Positions 44,157 through 52,675 of a DNA stretch of 64,000 nucleotides are shown here, in pieces. The first letter of the stretch is position 1. Each line of letters begins with the position of its first letter. Below the pieces are notes generated by a model. It was not told the origin of the DNA, did not search any database, and was given only the letters and a program-made list of their open reading frames with translations. The stretch comes from Virgibacillus sp. 7505. GTDB lineage: Bacteria; Bacillota; Bacilli; Bacillales; Amphibacillaceae. The DNA lies in NCBI RefSeq assembly GCF_002272135.1, contig NZ_NPBF01000026.1:26223-90222 (forward strand), in the 5' to 3' direction. The translations under genes and the position numbers were made by a program.

Positions 44157-45437
44157 TTACATTTGAGTCTGATGCTCAGGCTGATGCAGTGTGATATCTG
44201 CACCAAGCTGTGTGAACAGCCCGACGATATCCTCATAACCACGCTGAATATGTTTGACATCCGTGATTTTGGTTACGCCATCAGCTGCTAGACCAGCCAA
44301 AATCAAGGAAGTACCAGCGCGAACGTCATGTGCTTTTACTGTTGCGCCCGTAAGCTTAGAAACACCATGAATCAGGATCTGATGATCAACCACTTCAATG
44401 TCAGCGCCAAGTTTCTTCAACTCTGCAACATGCCCATTTCGGTTTGGATATACTTTGTCCAAAATCGTACTAGAGCCAGCTGCTAGAGTGAGCAGCGTAG
44501 TAAGAGGCTGCTGCAAATCAGTTGCGAGCTCCGGATACATGCCTGTCTGGATACGCGCACCTTGCAGCGCAGTTCCTGAAGCTGTCATCGAGTCATCGTC
44601 TTCTGTAATAGTCATACCTAGCTCGATCAGCTTGTTCGTACAGCTAGCCAAGTGCTCTGGAATGACATTTTTAACTGTAATCCGGCCATTCGTCACACCT
44701 GCAGCCATCAAAAATGCGCCAGCAATCAAACGATCCGGAATCACCGTGTGTTCAATACCGCCATGAAGGGACTCAACGCCGTCAATCGTGATCTTCTCTG
44801 TGCCGGCTCCTTTGATCTTTGCTCCCATCAAGTTCAGGAGATTCGCTAAATCAACCACTTCCGGATCTTTTGCAGCGTTGTGCAGCGTAGTGCGTCCTTC
44901 TGCTTTAGCTGCTGCCAGCATAGCGTTGATGGTAGCACCTGATGTAATGACATCAAATGTAATCTCCGCACCGGTCAATTTCTCGCTAGTTACTTCATAA
45001 TACTGCTGCTTGAAATCGAATGTCGCTCCAAGTGCAGAAAGAGCCTTCACATGCTGATCAATCGGGCGTGATCCAAAATCATCTCCGCCTGGATATCCGA
45101 TTTGCACGGTCTTTACCTTGTGCAGCAAAGCTCCGACAAAATAATATGATGCACGGAAATCTGAGGTTTTTGCTAGATCAAGTTTCCCGGATGTTATATG
45201 TTTGCCGGTAAGCTCATATGTGTTCTTCTCTTTTTCTTTCATATGCAAACCAATATCTTCGGCAAGCTCTTTTATCAATAAAATATCCCGGATAGCGGGA
45301 ATATCATGAATTGTAATTGTCTCATCTGTCAAACAGCCTGCTACAACTAGTGCAAGCGCACTGTTTTTGGCACCCGGGATGGTAACTTCTCCGGTTAGCG
45401 GGCCGCTTTTTCTGACTTCAAACCATGCATTGTCCAC
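44157..45437 (-). CDS. UDP-N-acetylglucosamine 1-carboxyvinyltransferase (MurA paralogue), catalytic Cys replaced by Asp
   Basis: A MurA-family enzyme of 426 residues. Lys24-Asn25 (PGAKNSAL), Arg95 (DFRASYYFVG), Arg124 (SRPIDQH), Asp in ELATDLQQP and Arg in DVRAGTSLILAG are all present. The loop that carries the catalytic Cys115 of E. coli MurA (GGCAIGxRPxD) reads GGDDFGSRPID, so Asp119 is at that position. In other bacteria such a Cys-to-Asp form stays active and resists fosfomycin. It transfers enolpyruvate to UDP-GlcNAc for peptidoglycan. It is monocistronic; a normal MurA is probably encoded elsewhere. Confidence 0.9.
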   Translation of the reverse strand: MDNAWFEVRKSGPLTGEVTIPGAKNSALALVVAGCLTDETITIHDIPAIRDILLIKELAEDIGLHMKEKEKNTYELTGKHITSGKLDLAKTSDFRASYYFVGALLHKVKTVQIGYPGGDDFGSRPIDQHVKALSALGATFDFKQQYYEVTSEKLTGAEITFDVITSGATINAMLAAAKAEGRTTLHNAAKDPEVVDLANLLNLMGAKIKGAGTEKITIDGVESLHGGIEHTVIPDRLIAGAFLMAAGVTNGRITVKNVIPEHLASCTNKLIELGMTITEDDDSMTASGTALQGARIQTGMYPELATDLQQPLTTLLTLAAGSSTILDKVYPNRNGHVAELKKLGADIEVVDHQILIHGVSKLTGATVKAHDVRAGTSLILAGLAADGVTKITDVKHIQRGYEDIVGLFTQLGADITLHQPEHQTQM

Positions 45438-45753
45438 TCTATTACGCTCCTTGTCTAATTACAGCTCTGAAAGTCAGAATCAAAGGAATAAAGAATAAAG
45501 GAATTACCCTAGCTTCTTTGTATTATCCAGTATTTCTGATAAGCCTTCAGCGCTTTTTATCTGCTCTCATATGCACATAAATTTCATTTTACCATTAATC
45601 AGCCAAGAAGTAGATAGGGAATAAGTATTCCTGTATGCAGTTTTTACCTTTATCTTCGAACCCCTAGGGTAAGAGCTTCATATACTAGCGGTAACAGACT
45701 TTTGTGCTACAATAAAAAGGACTGGACTATACCAAAGGAAAGGCAGGCTCATC
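45438..45753. other. Intergenic region between the divergent murA and TVP38 genes
   Basis: About 315 bases without a gene. On the plus strand an extended -10, TGCTACAAT (45705-45713), probably serves the TVP38 gene. No clear riboswitch or operator was recognised; CCCCTAGGGT at about 45661 is a short palindrome of unknown meaning. Confidence 0.5.
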
Positions 45754-46395
45754 ATGAAAGGAAAAAAGGTTGTCAAGGGCACGGCTATCGCGCTGCTTGT
45801 ACTTTTTCTGTTTTGGTTCGTCCGGGAACATATTAAACTGTCACCTGAGGATATCCAAGGGTGGATTGTCTCATTTGGGATCGTTTCTCCATTAATCTAC
45901 ATGGGAATCTATGCGGTCAAACCCGTCATTTTTTTCCCTTCCTCTGTATTATCGATTGCAGGCGGTTTAGCGTTTGGCTTTGTTAAGGGTACCATCTTCA
46001 TATTAATTGGTTCCGCGGGTGCTGCTATCGTCGCATATTTTCTAGCTCACTTTTTCTCCGAGCGGTTCGGGGATAAGGATTTAGGCGAAAGAGTGGAGAA
46101 AATCAAGCAGAAATTGCATGACGAAGGTTTCTTTTATGTATTGGTCATGCGGGTGCTGCCGGTTTTCAATTATGATTTGGTCAGTTATGTTGCCGGTCTG
46201 ACACGTGTTAAATTCAAGCAATATATGGCCGCCAGTATATTAGGCGTGCTTCCGGGGACGATGACCTATGCACTTGTCGGGTCAAGTATCGTATCCTTAA
46301 ACTATACGTATCTAGCTATTATTCTATTGATTATATTGATTTGTGCTCTCATAGGCTTTTGGAAAAGAGACAAGATAAAGGAAATACTGACATAA
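45754..46395 (+). CDS. TVP38/TMEM64 (DedA-like) membrane protein
   Basis: A 213-residue membrane protein with about six helices. The VTT-domain signature is in VMRVLPVFNYDLVSYVAGLTRV, together with the re-entrant region KPVIFFPSSVLSIAGGLAFG. Related proteins move lipids or affect membrane homeostasis; the exact cargo is unknown. GGAAAGG lies before the ATG. It stands alone between an extended -10 promoter and a terminator. Confidence 0.87.
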   Translation: MKGKKVVKGTAIALLVLFLFWFVREHIKLSPEDIQGWIVSFGIVSPLIYMGIYAVKPVIFFPSSVLSIAGGLAFGFVKGTIFILIGSAGAAIVAYFLAHFFSERFGDKDLGERVEKIKQKLHDEGFFYVLVMRVLPVFNYDLVSYVAGLTRVKFKQYMAASILGVLPGTMTYALVGSSIVSLNYTYLAIILLIILICALIGFWKRDKIKEILT

Positions 46396-46420
46396 GACAG
46401 CTGAGGCTGTCTTTTTTTAT
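46394..46420 (+). terminator. Rho-independent terminator after the TVP38 gene
   Basis: AAGACAGC pairs with GCTGTCTT over TGAG, then seven Ts. Confidence 0.9.
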
Positions 46421-46483
46421 TTTAGGTGGAAAAAGTTTAGTTATTATAGTTGAAAGAATATTCCGAATTGGGATGGTGTGTGC

Positions 46484-46597
46484 ATGGAAGATCAAAAACA
46501 GTCACTACGATGCAGCATCCAGTACGTGAAGCAGGAAATTATCGGCCATGATGATGGTGCAAAGCAGCAGATGGAAGCTGACTCTTGCACCACTTAA
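46484..46597 (+). CDS. Possible 37-codon gene
   Basis: ATG 46484 follows GGATGGTG and opens a hydrophilic frame, MEDQKQSLRCSIQYVKQEII, ending CTT. The amino-acid mix is protein-like and helical, but there is no family match or strong promoter. It may be real, or a fragment of a lost gene. Confidence 0.3.
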   Translation: MEDQKQSLRCSIQYVKQEIIGHDDGAKQQMEADSCTT

Positions 46598-46661
46598 CCC
46601 GAATTGGAACGCCGTACAGCTTGTAGGCTATTGAGCATGATATCCGAGAGACAAAAAAACA

Positions 46662-46840
46662 GAGAAAGAGGCTGGGACATATTTTAGCCATATAAAAACC
46701 GAACTCTATTGTAAATCTTCCTAAGAAAAATTTGCATAAGTTCGGTCATCTGAATAGTTACCCATACTAGCGGAGTGTTCGCTCAAGAATAACATTCGGT
46801 TTTAACCAATGGTAATTTAGTTATGTCCCAGTCTCTTTCT
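46662..46840. repeat. Structured intergenic element with long terminal inverted repeats
   Basis: AGAAAGAGGCTGGGACATA on the left is repeated in reverse complement on the right (46822-46840) with one mismatch, about 140 bases apart. Nested inside are AAAACCGAA and TTCGGTTTT. GAGGCTGGGACA is a motif I recall from intergenic repeats across Firmicutes. No transposase is present. The right arm touches the stop of the D-amino acid transaminase gene and could act as its terminator. Confidence 0.65.
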
Positions 46841-47704
46841 TCATGCAAATGCTGTAGCTTGGATTCCGCTTTCTTTTTCATAGGCACGCTGCAGAGCGCG
46901 CGTTTTATCGCCTGGTGTCCCGTCACCGATTTGTTTACCCTCAATTTCAATGACTGGCATGATTTCACTTGTTGTACTGGTAATGAATACTTCATCTGCT
47001 TGGAGCAGCTGGTCTGTTGTAAACGCTGTTTCCTTTACTTGCAATCCTGTGTTTGGTGCAAGAGCCAATACTCTGCTCCGCACGCAGCCATGCAGGATGT
47101 TTGTTGCAGCCGGGTGCGTGAAAAGGATGTCATCCTTTATGATGAATACATTAGAAGATGAGCCTTCGGTAACAATGCCATCCTTGTGGAGAATAGCTTC
47201 AAAAGCTCCCTTATCCTTGGCAGTTTGCTTGGCTAATATATTCGGCAGTAAATTCAGGCTTTTGATATAGCATAGATCCCATCTGATATCGTCCGCCAAA
47301 ATAGTGCGAACGCCATTCTGAAGTAGGGAAACAGGTCTTTCACTAGGTTCGATATAAGCATAGAAATTACTTGGTACATCTGGGAAGCTATGCTCACGGG
47401 GGGCAGAACCGCGAGTGATTTGCAGATAAAGCTTTGCGTCCGTTTGAACGTCATTTTTCTCTGTCAGCTGGACAAGAGAAGCAATCAAAGCATCTTTCGC
47501 AAATGGAACTTCCAGCCGGATCGCATCTGCTGAACGATAAAGCCGTTCGATATGTTCCTCCAGCAAATCAAATGTTCCTTGATATATACGGATGACCTCG
47601 TAAACACCATCACCGAATTGCAGTCCACGTTCTTCAAAAGGATACAAAAGTGATTCTTTCGTGATTATCCCGTCTTGCGTCAATAAATAATCGTACAAGC
47701 TCAT
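46841..47704 (-). CDS. dat: D-amino acid transaminase
   Basis: A fold-type IV PLP enzyme of 287 residues matching Bacillus D-alanine transaminase (YheM). It interconverts D-alanine and D-glutamate, which feed peptidoglycan. Signatures are PFEERGLQFGDGVYEVIRIY, the PLP lysine in YIKSLNLLPN, EGSSSNVFI and the phosphate site TSTTSEIMPV. ATG 47704 is preferred because GGAGGT ends six bases before it; ATG 47710 touches that site. It is a single gene next to the intergenic inverted-repeat element. Confidence 0.9.
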   Translation of the reverse strand: MSLYDYLLTQDGIITKESLLYPFEERGLQFGDGVYEVIRIYQGTFDLLEEHIERLYRSADAIRLEVPFAKDALIASLVQLTEKNDVQTDAKLYLQITRGSAPREHSFPDVPSNFYAYIEPSERPVSLLQNGVRTILADDIRWDLCYIKSLNLLPNILAKQTAKDKGAFEAILHKDGIVTEGSSSNVFIIKDDILFTHPAATNILHGCVRSRVLALAPNTGLQVKETAFTTDQLLQADEVFITSTTSEIMPVIEIEGKQIGDGTPGDKTRALQRAYEKESGIQATAFA

Positions 47705-47790
47705 ATCCATACCTCCCTCTTGTTAAAATCCAGTATAACAGAGGTGTAAAAGGAGGCGAGAAAAAAAATTGTCGAATTATGTTTAGAATG

Positions 47791-47819
47791 TTGCGTGCAT
47801 GTAAAAACCTTGTTATACT
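47791..47819 (+). promoter_or_regulatory. Sigma-A promoter of the RNA upstream of queG
   Basis: TTGCGT, 17 bases, TATACT. It predicts a start near 47826. Confidence 0.72.
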
Positions 47820-47825
47820 ACTTAA

Positions 47826-47933
47826 CATACTATTTATAAACCGGGGTAATCATTTCGCTTTTCTCGCACTTGTTAACTACCCTTGAGCCAACGCAGTGTC
47901 TCGTTTTAAACGTAACGAGGCATTGCGTTTTTA
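47826..47933 (+). ncRNA. Candidate small RNA or terminated leader upstream of queG
   Basis: A promoter at 47791-47819 is followed after about 65 bases by a strong terminator hairpin (AACGCAGTGTCTCGTT with AACGAGGCATTGCGTT, T run to 47933). No reading frame with a ribosome site lies in the ~108-base transcript. A further inner pairing, GGGGTA with TACCC, spans its 5' half. It either acts as an independent small RNA or attenuates queG, whose AAAGGAGG begins 30 bases after the terminator. It does not resemble the preQ1-I consensus as I remember it. Confidence 0.58.
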
Positions 47934-47977
47934 CTATGTATATTAGGAAATAATGATAAAAGAAAGGAGGCCGTATG

Positions 47978-49126
47978 ATGGATACAGAACAGCTGAAGCA
48001 GGAGCTGATTGCCTACAGCAAGAAGATTGGTGTAGATAAAATAAGGTTTACAACAGCCGATGTCTTTCAGGAGCTGAAGGAAAGACTGAAGCAGCAGCAG
48101 GAGAAAAATTATCAGTCAGGTTTTGAAAAGGGTACAATCGAGGAACGGACTGAACCTAAGAAGCTTATGCCTTCTGCTCAATCCATTATTGCAATTGCGC
48201 TCGCGTATCCTTCCAGATTGCCGAATGCACCAAAAAGTACGAAGGAAGAACCGCGCGGCTTGTTCTGTAGGGCCTCCTGGGGAATGGATTACCATGAAGT
48301 GCTGCGCGACCGGATGAATAAGCTGACTGCGTTTCTTGCGGAAAGGGTGGAAGGATTCACCTATCGTTCAATGGTTGATACAGGAGAGTTGTCCGACCGA
48401 GCTGTAGCGGAGCGGGCAGGTATCGGTTTCAGTGCCAAAAACAGCTTTGTCATTACACCTGAATTCGGATCGTATGTGTATCTTGGAGAAGTAATTACCA
48501 ACATTCCATTTTTACCGGATGAAGCTGTAGAAGATAGCTGCGGAACATGCACAAAATGTATTGATTCCTGTCCGACAGGCGCGCTTGTCCAAGGCGGCCA
48601 GCTGAATGCACAGCGCTGTATTGCCTATCTGACTCAGACGAAAGATTTCCTGCCAGATGAGTTTCGCTCTAAAATTGGAAATCGTATCTATGGCTGTGAC
48701 ACATGCCAGCTTGTTTGTCCAAAGAACAAAGGCATGGATTTCCACCTTCACGAAGAGATGGAGCCAGATCCGGAAGTCGTGAAACCGCTGCTGAAACCTT
48801 TACTCAAGATGTCGAATAAAGAGTTTAAGGCGAAATTTGGTCTGATCTCTGGTTCCTGGCGTGGCAAGAAACCGATTCAGCGGAATGCAATACTGGCCAT
48901 TGCGCATTATAAGACCACTTCTGCTGTGCCGGATTTGATAGAACTGATGGAACAAGATCCACGACCTGTCATTCGAGGAACAGCTGCCTGGGCAATTGGT
49001 AAGATTGGGTTGCCGGAAGGTTTTGATGCAGTCAGAAAAGCTATGGACAAAGAGCAGGACGAACAAGTACTTGAAGAAATGCGCAAAGGACTGCAGTTTG
49101 AAGAGGAATATGCTGAGGCACACTGA
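47978..49126 (+). CDS. queG: Epoxyqueuosine reductase
   Basis: The final enzyme of queuosine synthesis, which reduces epoxyqueuosine in tRNA to queuosine using cobalamin. It has 382 residues. Two 4Fe-4S motifs are visible, CGTCTKCIDSCPTG and CDTCQLVCPKN, the cobalamin-site region lies before them (AERAGIGFSAKNSFVI), and the C-terminus holds HEAT-like repeats (RNAILAIAHYKTTSAVPDL). ATG 47978 is seven bases from AAAGGAGG; ATG 47975 is also possible. B. subtilis calls it YhbA and has yhbB and trmL next to it; here two genes are inserted before these. Confidence 0.93.
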   Translation: MDTEQLKQELIAYSKKIGVDKIRFTTADVFQELKERLKQQQEKNYQSGFEKGTIEERTEPKKLMPSAQSIIAIALAYPSRLPNAPKSTKEEPRGLFCRASWGMDYHEVLRDRMNKLTAFLAERVEGFTYRSMVDTGELSDRAVAERAGIGFSAKNSFVITPEFGSYVYLGEVITNIPFLPDEAVEDSCGTCTKCIDSCPTGALVQGGQLNAQRCIAYLTQTKDFLPDEFRSKIGNRIYGCDTCQLVCPKNKGMDFHLHEEMEPDPEVVKPLLKPLLKMSNKEFKAKFGLISGSWRGKKPIQRNAILAIAHYKTTSAVPDLIELMEQDPRPVIRGTAAWAIGKIGLPEGFDAVRKAMDKEQDEQVLEEMRKGLQFEEEYAEAH

Positions 49127-49157
49127 AAAAGGAGCATATATATATGCTCTTTTTTTA
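49127..49157 (+). terminator. Rho-independent terminator after queG
   Basis: AAAAAGGAGCATAT and ATATGCTCTTTTT form a stem with minimal loop and a T run. Confidence 0.87.
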
Positions 49158-49304
49158 TTTTCACGGTTTAGCTATTTAAAAAGCTGGGTATTTAATAACA
49201 AGATGGACTATAAGGATATTTTTTTAGGTTTTAAATGGTATGAAATACCTAAAACTATTGTCCTGATACTGTCAAATAAGTGAATAAGAAACGTAGGGAT
49301 CAGA

Positions 49305-50129
49305 ATGGAATTATTACATAGTTTAGTTGAGTCAGCAGAGGATCTGCAAAAAATGATCGGTACCGATACGATGATCGGAATTACAGATAGAGAAAAATTC
49401 TTAAGTTATCTGCCTACTGGAAAGGTGGATTTTGGAATACATGTAGGAAGTCCGATACCAGCCGGGGATAAAAACCTAGAAGCTGCATTAGCGGGTCGAT
49501 ATGGTTCGGTTTTATTACCTAAGGAAGTGTACGGTATTCCCCTGCACGCGAAGTCCTTTCCGATTCGGAGCGACAATAAAGAGGTTGTTGGCGCATTTGC
49601 AATTGCTATTCCACTGGATGCTCAAGAAAAAATGGAAGGTTACATTGGCAATCTGCGTCAAATAATTGATGGACTCCAGGATAAACTGCATACCGTTTCG
49701 GCTCATTCGGAAGAGCTTGCGGCCTCAAGCGAAGAGATTGCAGCACAATCTCAGGAATCCATGTTGCTGACAGAAACGACAGTCGGGTCAATAAGTGAGA
49801 TTTCCCAAATCCAGCAGCAAACCAATATCCTGGGTTTGAATGCGTCGATTGAAGCAGCCCGAGCAGGGGAAGCTGGTGCAGGTTTTGCTGTAGTTGCAAG
49901 TGAAGTGAGGAAGCTGTCTTCCCAAACGACAGATGTTACGAAAAGTATGAGCGTCTCTCTGGAGAATATTAAAAATAATATTACTGCGCTATCAGGAAGT
50001 GTAGAGCAAATACGAAACGCATCTGGTGAGCAAGCAGATCTAGTCAACAACTTCAGCTTGCTTATCGACCAGCTCCATCACTTAGGTGAAGGTATGGAGT
50101 CATTTTTTAAAACAATTACATCCTCATAA
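49305..50129 (+). CDS. Soluble methyl-accepting chemotaxis protein (YfmS-like)
   Basis: A 274-residue cytoplasmic chemoreceptor without membrane helices. The first 115 residues form a sensor domain of unclear type ([35 protein letters not shown]). The rest is a short signalling coiled coil whose hairpin tip is [20 protein letters not shown] and [16 protein letters not shown]. It would bind CheA/CheW. B. subtilis YfmS is of like size and layout. An inverted repeat, TTTTAGGT ... ACCTAAAA, lies at 49222-49254 upstream. The ribosome site GTAGGGATCAG is weak. Confidence 0.87.
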   Translation: MELLHSLVESAEDLQKMIGTDTMIGITDREKFLSYLPTGKVDFGIHVGSPIPAGDKNLEAALAGRYGSVLLPKEVYGIPLHAKSFPIRSDNKEVVGAFAIAIPLDAQEKMEGYIGNLRQIIDGLQDKLHTVSAHSEELAASSEEIAAQSQESMLLTETTVGSISEISQIQQQTNILGLNASIEAARAGEAGAGFAVVASEVRKLSSQTTDVTKSMSVSLENIKNNITALSGSVEQIRNASGEQADLVNNFSLLIDQLHHLGEGMESFFKTITSS

Positions 50130-50158
50130 AATAAGGCCGCTGCAGCGGCCTTATTTTA
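50128..50158. terminator. Bidirectional terminator between the chemoreceptor and nfrA genes
   Basis: AAAATAAGGCCGCTG and CAGCGGCCTTATTTT form a near-perfect stem; it overlaps the ends of both convergent genes. Confidence 0.9.
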
Positions 50159-50905
50159 ATGCTTTGCCCAACCCTTCTGCGTAATGAAGTCCTTCATATA
50201 TACACGTTTCGGGATACGGAGATTATCTGTCGTCTGCTCGGTCCAGGTTGTCTTCCGAGTGTTTTCAGTCCGATCCACGTAATATGACTGAATGGTACGG
50301 TCATATTCCTCCAGCTGGGCATTCAGCATGCCTTTATCCACATTATATCTATTTTCATGATATACACTTCCGAACGGCAGCCGTGGTTTCTTTTCATTTA
50401 CTTTTTCCGGATAACCGACGGCAATTCCGAACAGCGGCAATACATGTGCAGGTACGCCGAGGCTTGCAGAAACGCCTGCCAGATTATTTCGGAGCCCGCC
50501 TATGTAACAAATGCCCAATCCCATCGATTCTGCTGCAATGGCAAGATTTTGGGCGGCCAGTGAGGCATCGATAGTACCGATCAGCAAAGCTTCCGTGCCT
50601 TGAATCGTTTCGGAAATATCGGCTCGCAAATTTTTAGCCATTTCCTTATGGCGGTAGAAATCAGCACAAAAAACAAAGAAGTGGCCATTATTAACGACGT
50701 ACTCCTGGCTGCCAGCATATGTGCTAAGCTCCTTTTTCACTAAAGGATCGCTCACACCAATGATCGAATACGCCTGGAGGAAGCTCGACGTGGATGCTGC
50801 TTGAGCAGCGGAGACAAGCTCCTTTATCTGTTCCTCTGTAAGGCGCTCGGTCGTAAATGATCTTACTGATTTGTGGCTAAGGATGGTTTGCAAAACATCA
50901 GACAT
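50156..50905 (-). CDS. nfrA: NADPH-dependent flavin/nitro reductase (NfrA)
   Basis: A flavoprotein of the NfsA/NfrA group, 249 residues, the same length as B. subtilis NfrA1. The FMN-site motifs are HKSVRSFTTERLTEEQ, QAASTSSFLQAYSIIGV, GLGICYIGGLRNN and PLFGIAVGYP. It reduces flavins, nitroaromatics and quinones. ATG 50905 is set by AAAGGGGGAGA upstream; 24 extra codons in the open frame carry no start signal. The region before it has ACAAATTTGT, a 10-base palindrome, at about 50937, possibly regulatory. It is inserted between queG and yhbB relative to B. subtilis. Confidence 0.92.
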   Translation of the reverse strand: MSDVLQTILSHKSVRSFTTERLTEEQIKELVSAAQAASTSSFLQAYSIIGVSDPLVKKELSTYAGSQEYVVNNGHFFVFCADFYRHKEMAKNLRADISETIQGTEALLIGTIDASLAAQNLAIAAESMGLGICYIGGLRNNLAGVSASLGVPAHVLPLFGIAVGYPEKVNEKKPRLPFGSVYHENRYNVDKGMLNAQLEEYDRTIQSYYVDRTENTRKTTWTEQTTDNLRIPKRVYMKDFITQKGWAKH

Positions 50906-51047
50906 CGTATTCTCCCCCTTTTTTATAAGGATACACAAATTTGTCACATTTGTAACTAAAAATGTTTGCGCTTTCATAAATAGAATCAGTCAAGCTGATG
51001 AAGCATATACTGTCATGATTCTACATACATACAAGTGAGGTGGGAGC

Positions 51048-51164
51048 ATGGAGACATTCATGACTATTTTATCCGTATTCGTAGTAGGAGGCTTGCTCCT
51101 CCTGCGGGGATATGCCATGTCATATCGAAGGAAGAACAGGAGGGATAGAGATGGGAAAGAGTGA
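51048..51164 (+). CDS. Membrane microprotein (38 aa) overlapping yhbB
   Basis: One hydrophobic helix, [20 protein letters not shown], followed by a strongly basic and polar tail, [24 protein letters not shown] lies directly upstream of the ATG. Its last 14 bases overlap the start of yhbB, whose AGGAGGG is inside this gene, so translation is probably coupled. No family is recognised. Confidence 0.6.
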   Translation: METFMTILSVFVVGGLLLLRGYAMSYRRKNRRDRDGKE

Positions 51165-52002
51165 ACAGCTGGCGGATTATTGGATGCAGGAAGTCGACAG
51201 GAAGAAAGCTGGGAATTGGCTCGTAAACCGAATTGCTTTCCATGAAAAGGATGGAGCGAAGGTTGCCCAGATTCGAGGAGAAGGGACAATCCTGAGCGAA
51301 GAGCATGATGGGGAAGAGGATATCATTACCTACCGCTTATGTGCAACTTTTCTCGTGCATAAGCAGCATGCTACGTATCATGAAGAAGAAGTGCATACAC
51401 ATATAGCCCGTATGCGTGATGGGCAGATCATTCATGATGAGCGGGTAGAGGATGCTGTCCAGCCTCATGTCCAGGGACTTGTCGTTTATGAAAGCAATGA
51501 TCAGGATTTTGACCGGCAATTCACCTACGACAGACGAGCGGCGGTTCAGTATGCCGAGCGTTGGTGGAATGATTATAACCCTGCCTATAAGAAATTTGAA
51601 GTAGACTGTACAAATTACATTTCACAGTGCCTGCGGGCGGGCGGAGCACCAATGCGGGGAGAACCGGACCGGAATTCGGGATGGTGGTTCAATGGAGAAA
51701 ATTGGAGCTATAGTTTCACAGTGGCGAATGCTTTACGTTGGTATTTGAGCGGATCAAAACAAGGGTTACGAGGCAAGGAAGTAGCCGATGCAAGACTTCT
51801 GAGGCCTGGGGATGTGATTTGCTATGATTTTGAGGGTGATGGGAATTACAATCACAATACAATAGTGGTAGCCCGGAACGCGCAGGGTGAGCCATTGGTG
51901 AATGCTCATACTGCCAACAGCAGAATGCGTCATTGGGCTTACGTTGATTCCCCGGCATATACAAAGAACGTTGTATATAAATTTTTCCAGATTGGGCAAT
52001 GA
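51151..52002 (+). CDS. Putative amidase-domain protein (YhbB-like)
   Basis: A 283-residue protein. The N-terminal 125 residues are a mixed domain; the C-terminal part is the amidase-6 type cysteine peptidase-like fold, with [24 protein letters not shown], the nucleophile in [18 protein letters not shown] and a His in [10 protein letters not shown]. subtilis YhbB sits in the same place between queG and trmL. A peptidoglycan-directed or peptide-amide hydrolase role is inferred. No signal peptide is seen, which is odd for a wall enzyme. ATG 51151 has AGGAGGG eight bases upstream. Confidence 0.83.
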   Translation: MGKSEQLADYWMQEVDRKKAGNWLVNRIAFHEKDGAKVAQIRGEGTILSEEHDGEEDIITYRLCATFLVHKQHATYHEEEVHTHIARMRDGQIIHDERVEDAVQPHVQGLVVYESNDQDFDRQFTYDRRAAVQYAERWWNDYNPAYKKFEVDCTNYISQCLRAGGAPMRGEPDRNSGWWFNGENWSYSFTVANALRWYLSGSKQGLRGKEVADARLLRPGDVICYDFEGDGNYNHNTIVVARNAQGEPLVNAHTANSRMRHWAYVDSPAYTKNVVYKFFQIGQ

Positions 52003-52057
52003 TCTCTGCTATGCTATACTGGTAAGGTTGAAAGTAGAAAAGCAGAGGTGAAAGTAT

Positions 52058-52531
52058 ATGCCAAGACATATCGTACTATTCCAGCCAGAAATTCCAGCTA
52101 ATACAGGGAACATTGCTCGTACCTGCCTTGCGACAGATACGGCATTGCACCTGATTCGTCCGCTTGGTTTCTCGACGGATGACAAAATGCTGAGAAGATC
52201 AGGATTGGATTATTGGCATGACGTGGATATCCATTACTACGATAGTATAGAAGAGTTATATGAAAAATTTCCGGAAGGTGTCTTTTATTATATAGAGAAC
52301 TTCGGTACCAAGCACTATTCAGATTATGATTTCAGTAACACAGATCAAGATCTGCTATTCGTTTTCGGACGGGAGTCGACTGGCATTCCAAAGGATTTGC
52401 TAGTAGGAAAAGAGGAGCAATGCCTTCGTATTCATATGACAGATAAAGTTCGATCTTTGAATCTGTCTAATACTGCTGCAATTATCATTTATGAAGCTCT
52501 TCGCCAGCAGGGCTTCGATGGGTTATCCTAA
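52058..52531 (+). CDS. trmL: tRNA (cytidine(34)-2'-O)-methyltransferase
   Basis: A SPOUT methyltransferase of 157 residues (formerly CspR in B. subtilis). It methylates the wobble nucleotide of tRNA-Leu. The knot motifs are QPEIPANTGNIARTC at the N-terminus, FVFGRESTGIPKDLL and RSLNLSNTAAIIIYEALRQ at the C-terminus. AGAGGTGAAAG lies before the ATG. It keeps the company of queG, another wobble-base enzyme, and yhbB. Confidence 0.95.
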   Translation: MPRHIVLFQPEIPANTGNIARTCLATDTALHLIRPLGFSTDDKMLRRSGLDYWHDVDIHYYDSIEELYEKFPEGVFYYIENFGTKHYSDYDFSNTDQDLLFVFGRESTGIPKDLLVGKEEQCLRIHMTDKVRSLNLSNTAAIIIYEALRQQGFDGLS

Positions 52532-52532
52532 A

Positions 52533-52560
52533 CTGCACCTTGTGTGCAGTTTATTTTTTA
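52533..52560 (+). terminator. Rho-independent terminator after trmL
   Basis: AAACTGCAC pairs with GTGTGCAGTTT over CTT, then a T-rich run. Confidence 0.85.
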
Positions 52561-52675
52561 TAGTTGTTTAGACATGGATAAAAGGGGGCAAATATAGTAC
52601 TTTAACCTGTTTTATTTGGTAGCATTATACTAATGTCACTTATATCCGGTGGATTTACTGAGGTAACGAGGTATA

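Noticed and set aside
46662..46840. Insertion sequence
   Set aside because: There are inverted arms but no transposase frame and no visible target duplication.
47826..47933. preQ1-I riboswitch upstream of queG
   Set aside because: The expected short H-type pseudoknot sequence as I remember it is not present, so only an unnamed RNA is reported.
49222..49254. Terminator upstream of the chemoreceptor gene
   Set aside because: TTTTAGGT/ACCTAAAA has a long loop and no T run after it; it may be an operator but is not supported as a terminator.
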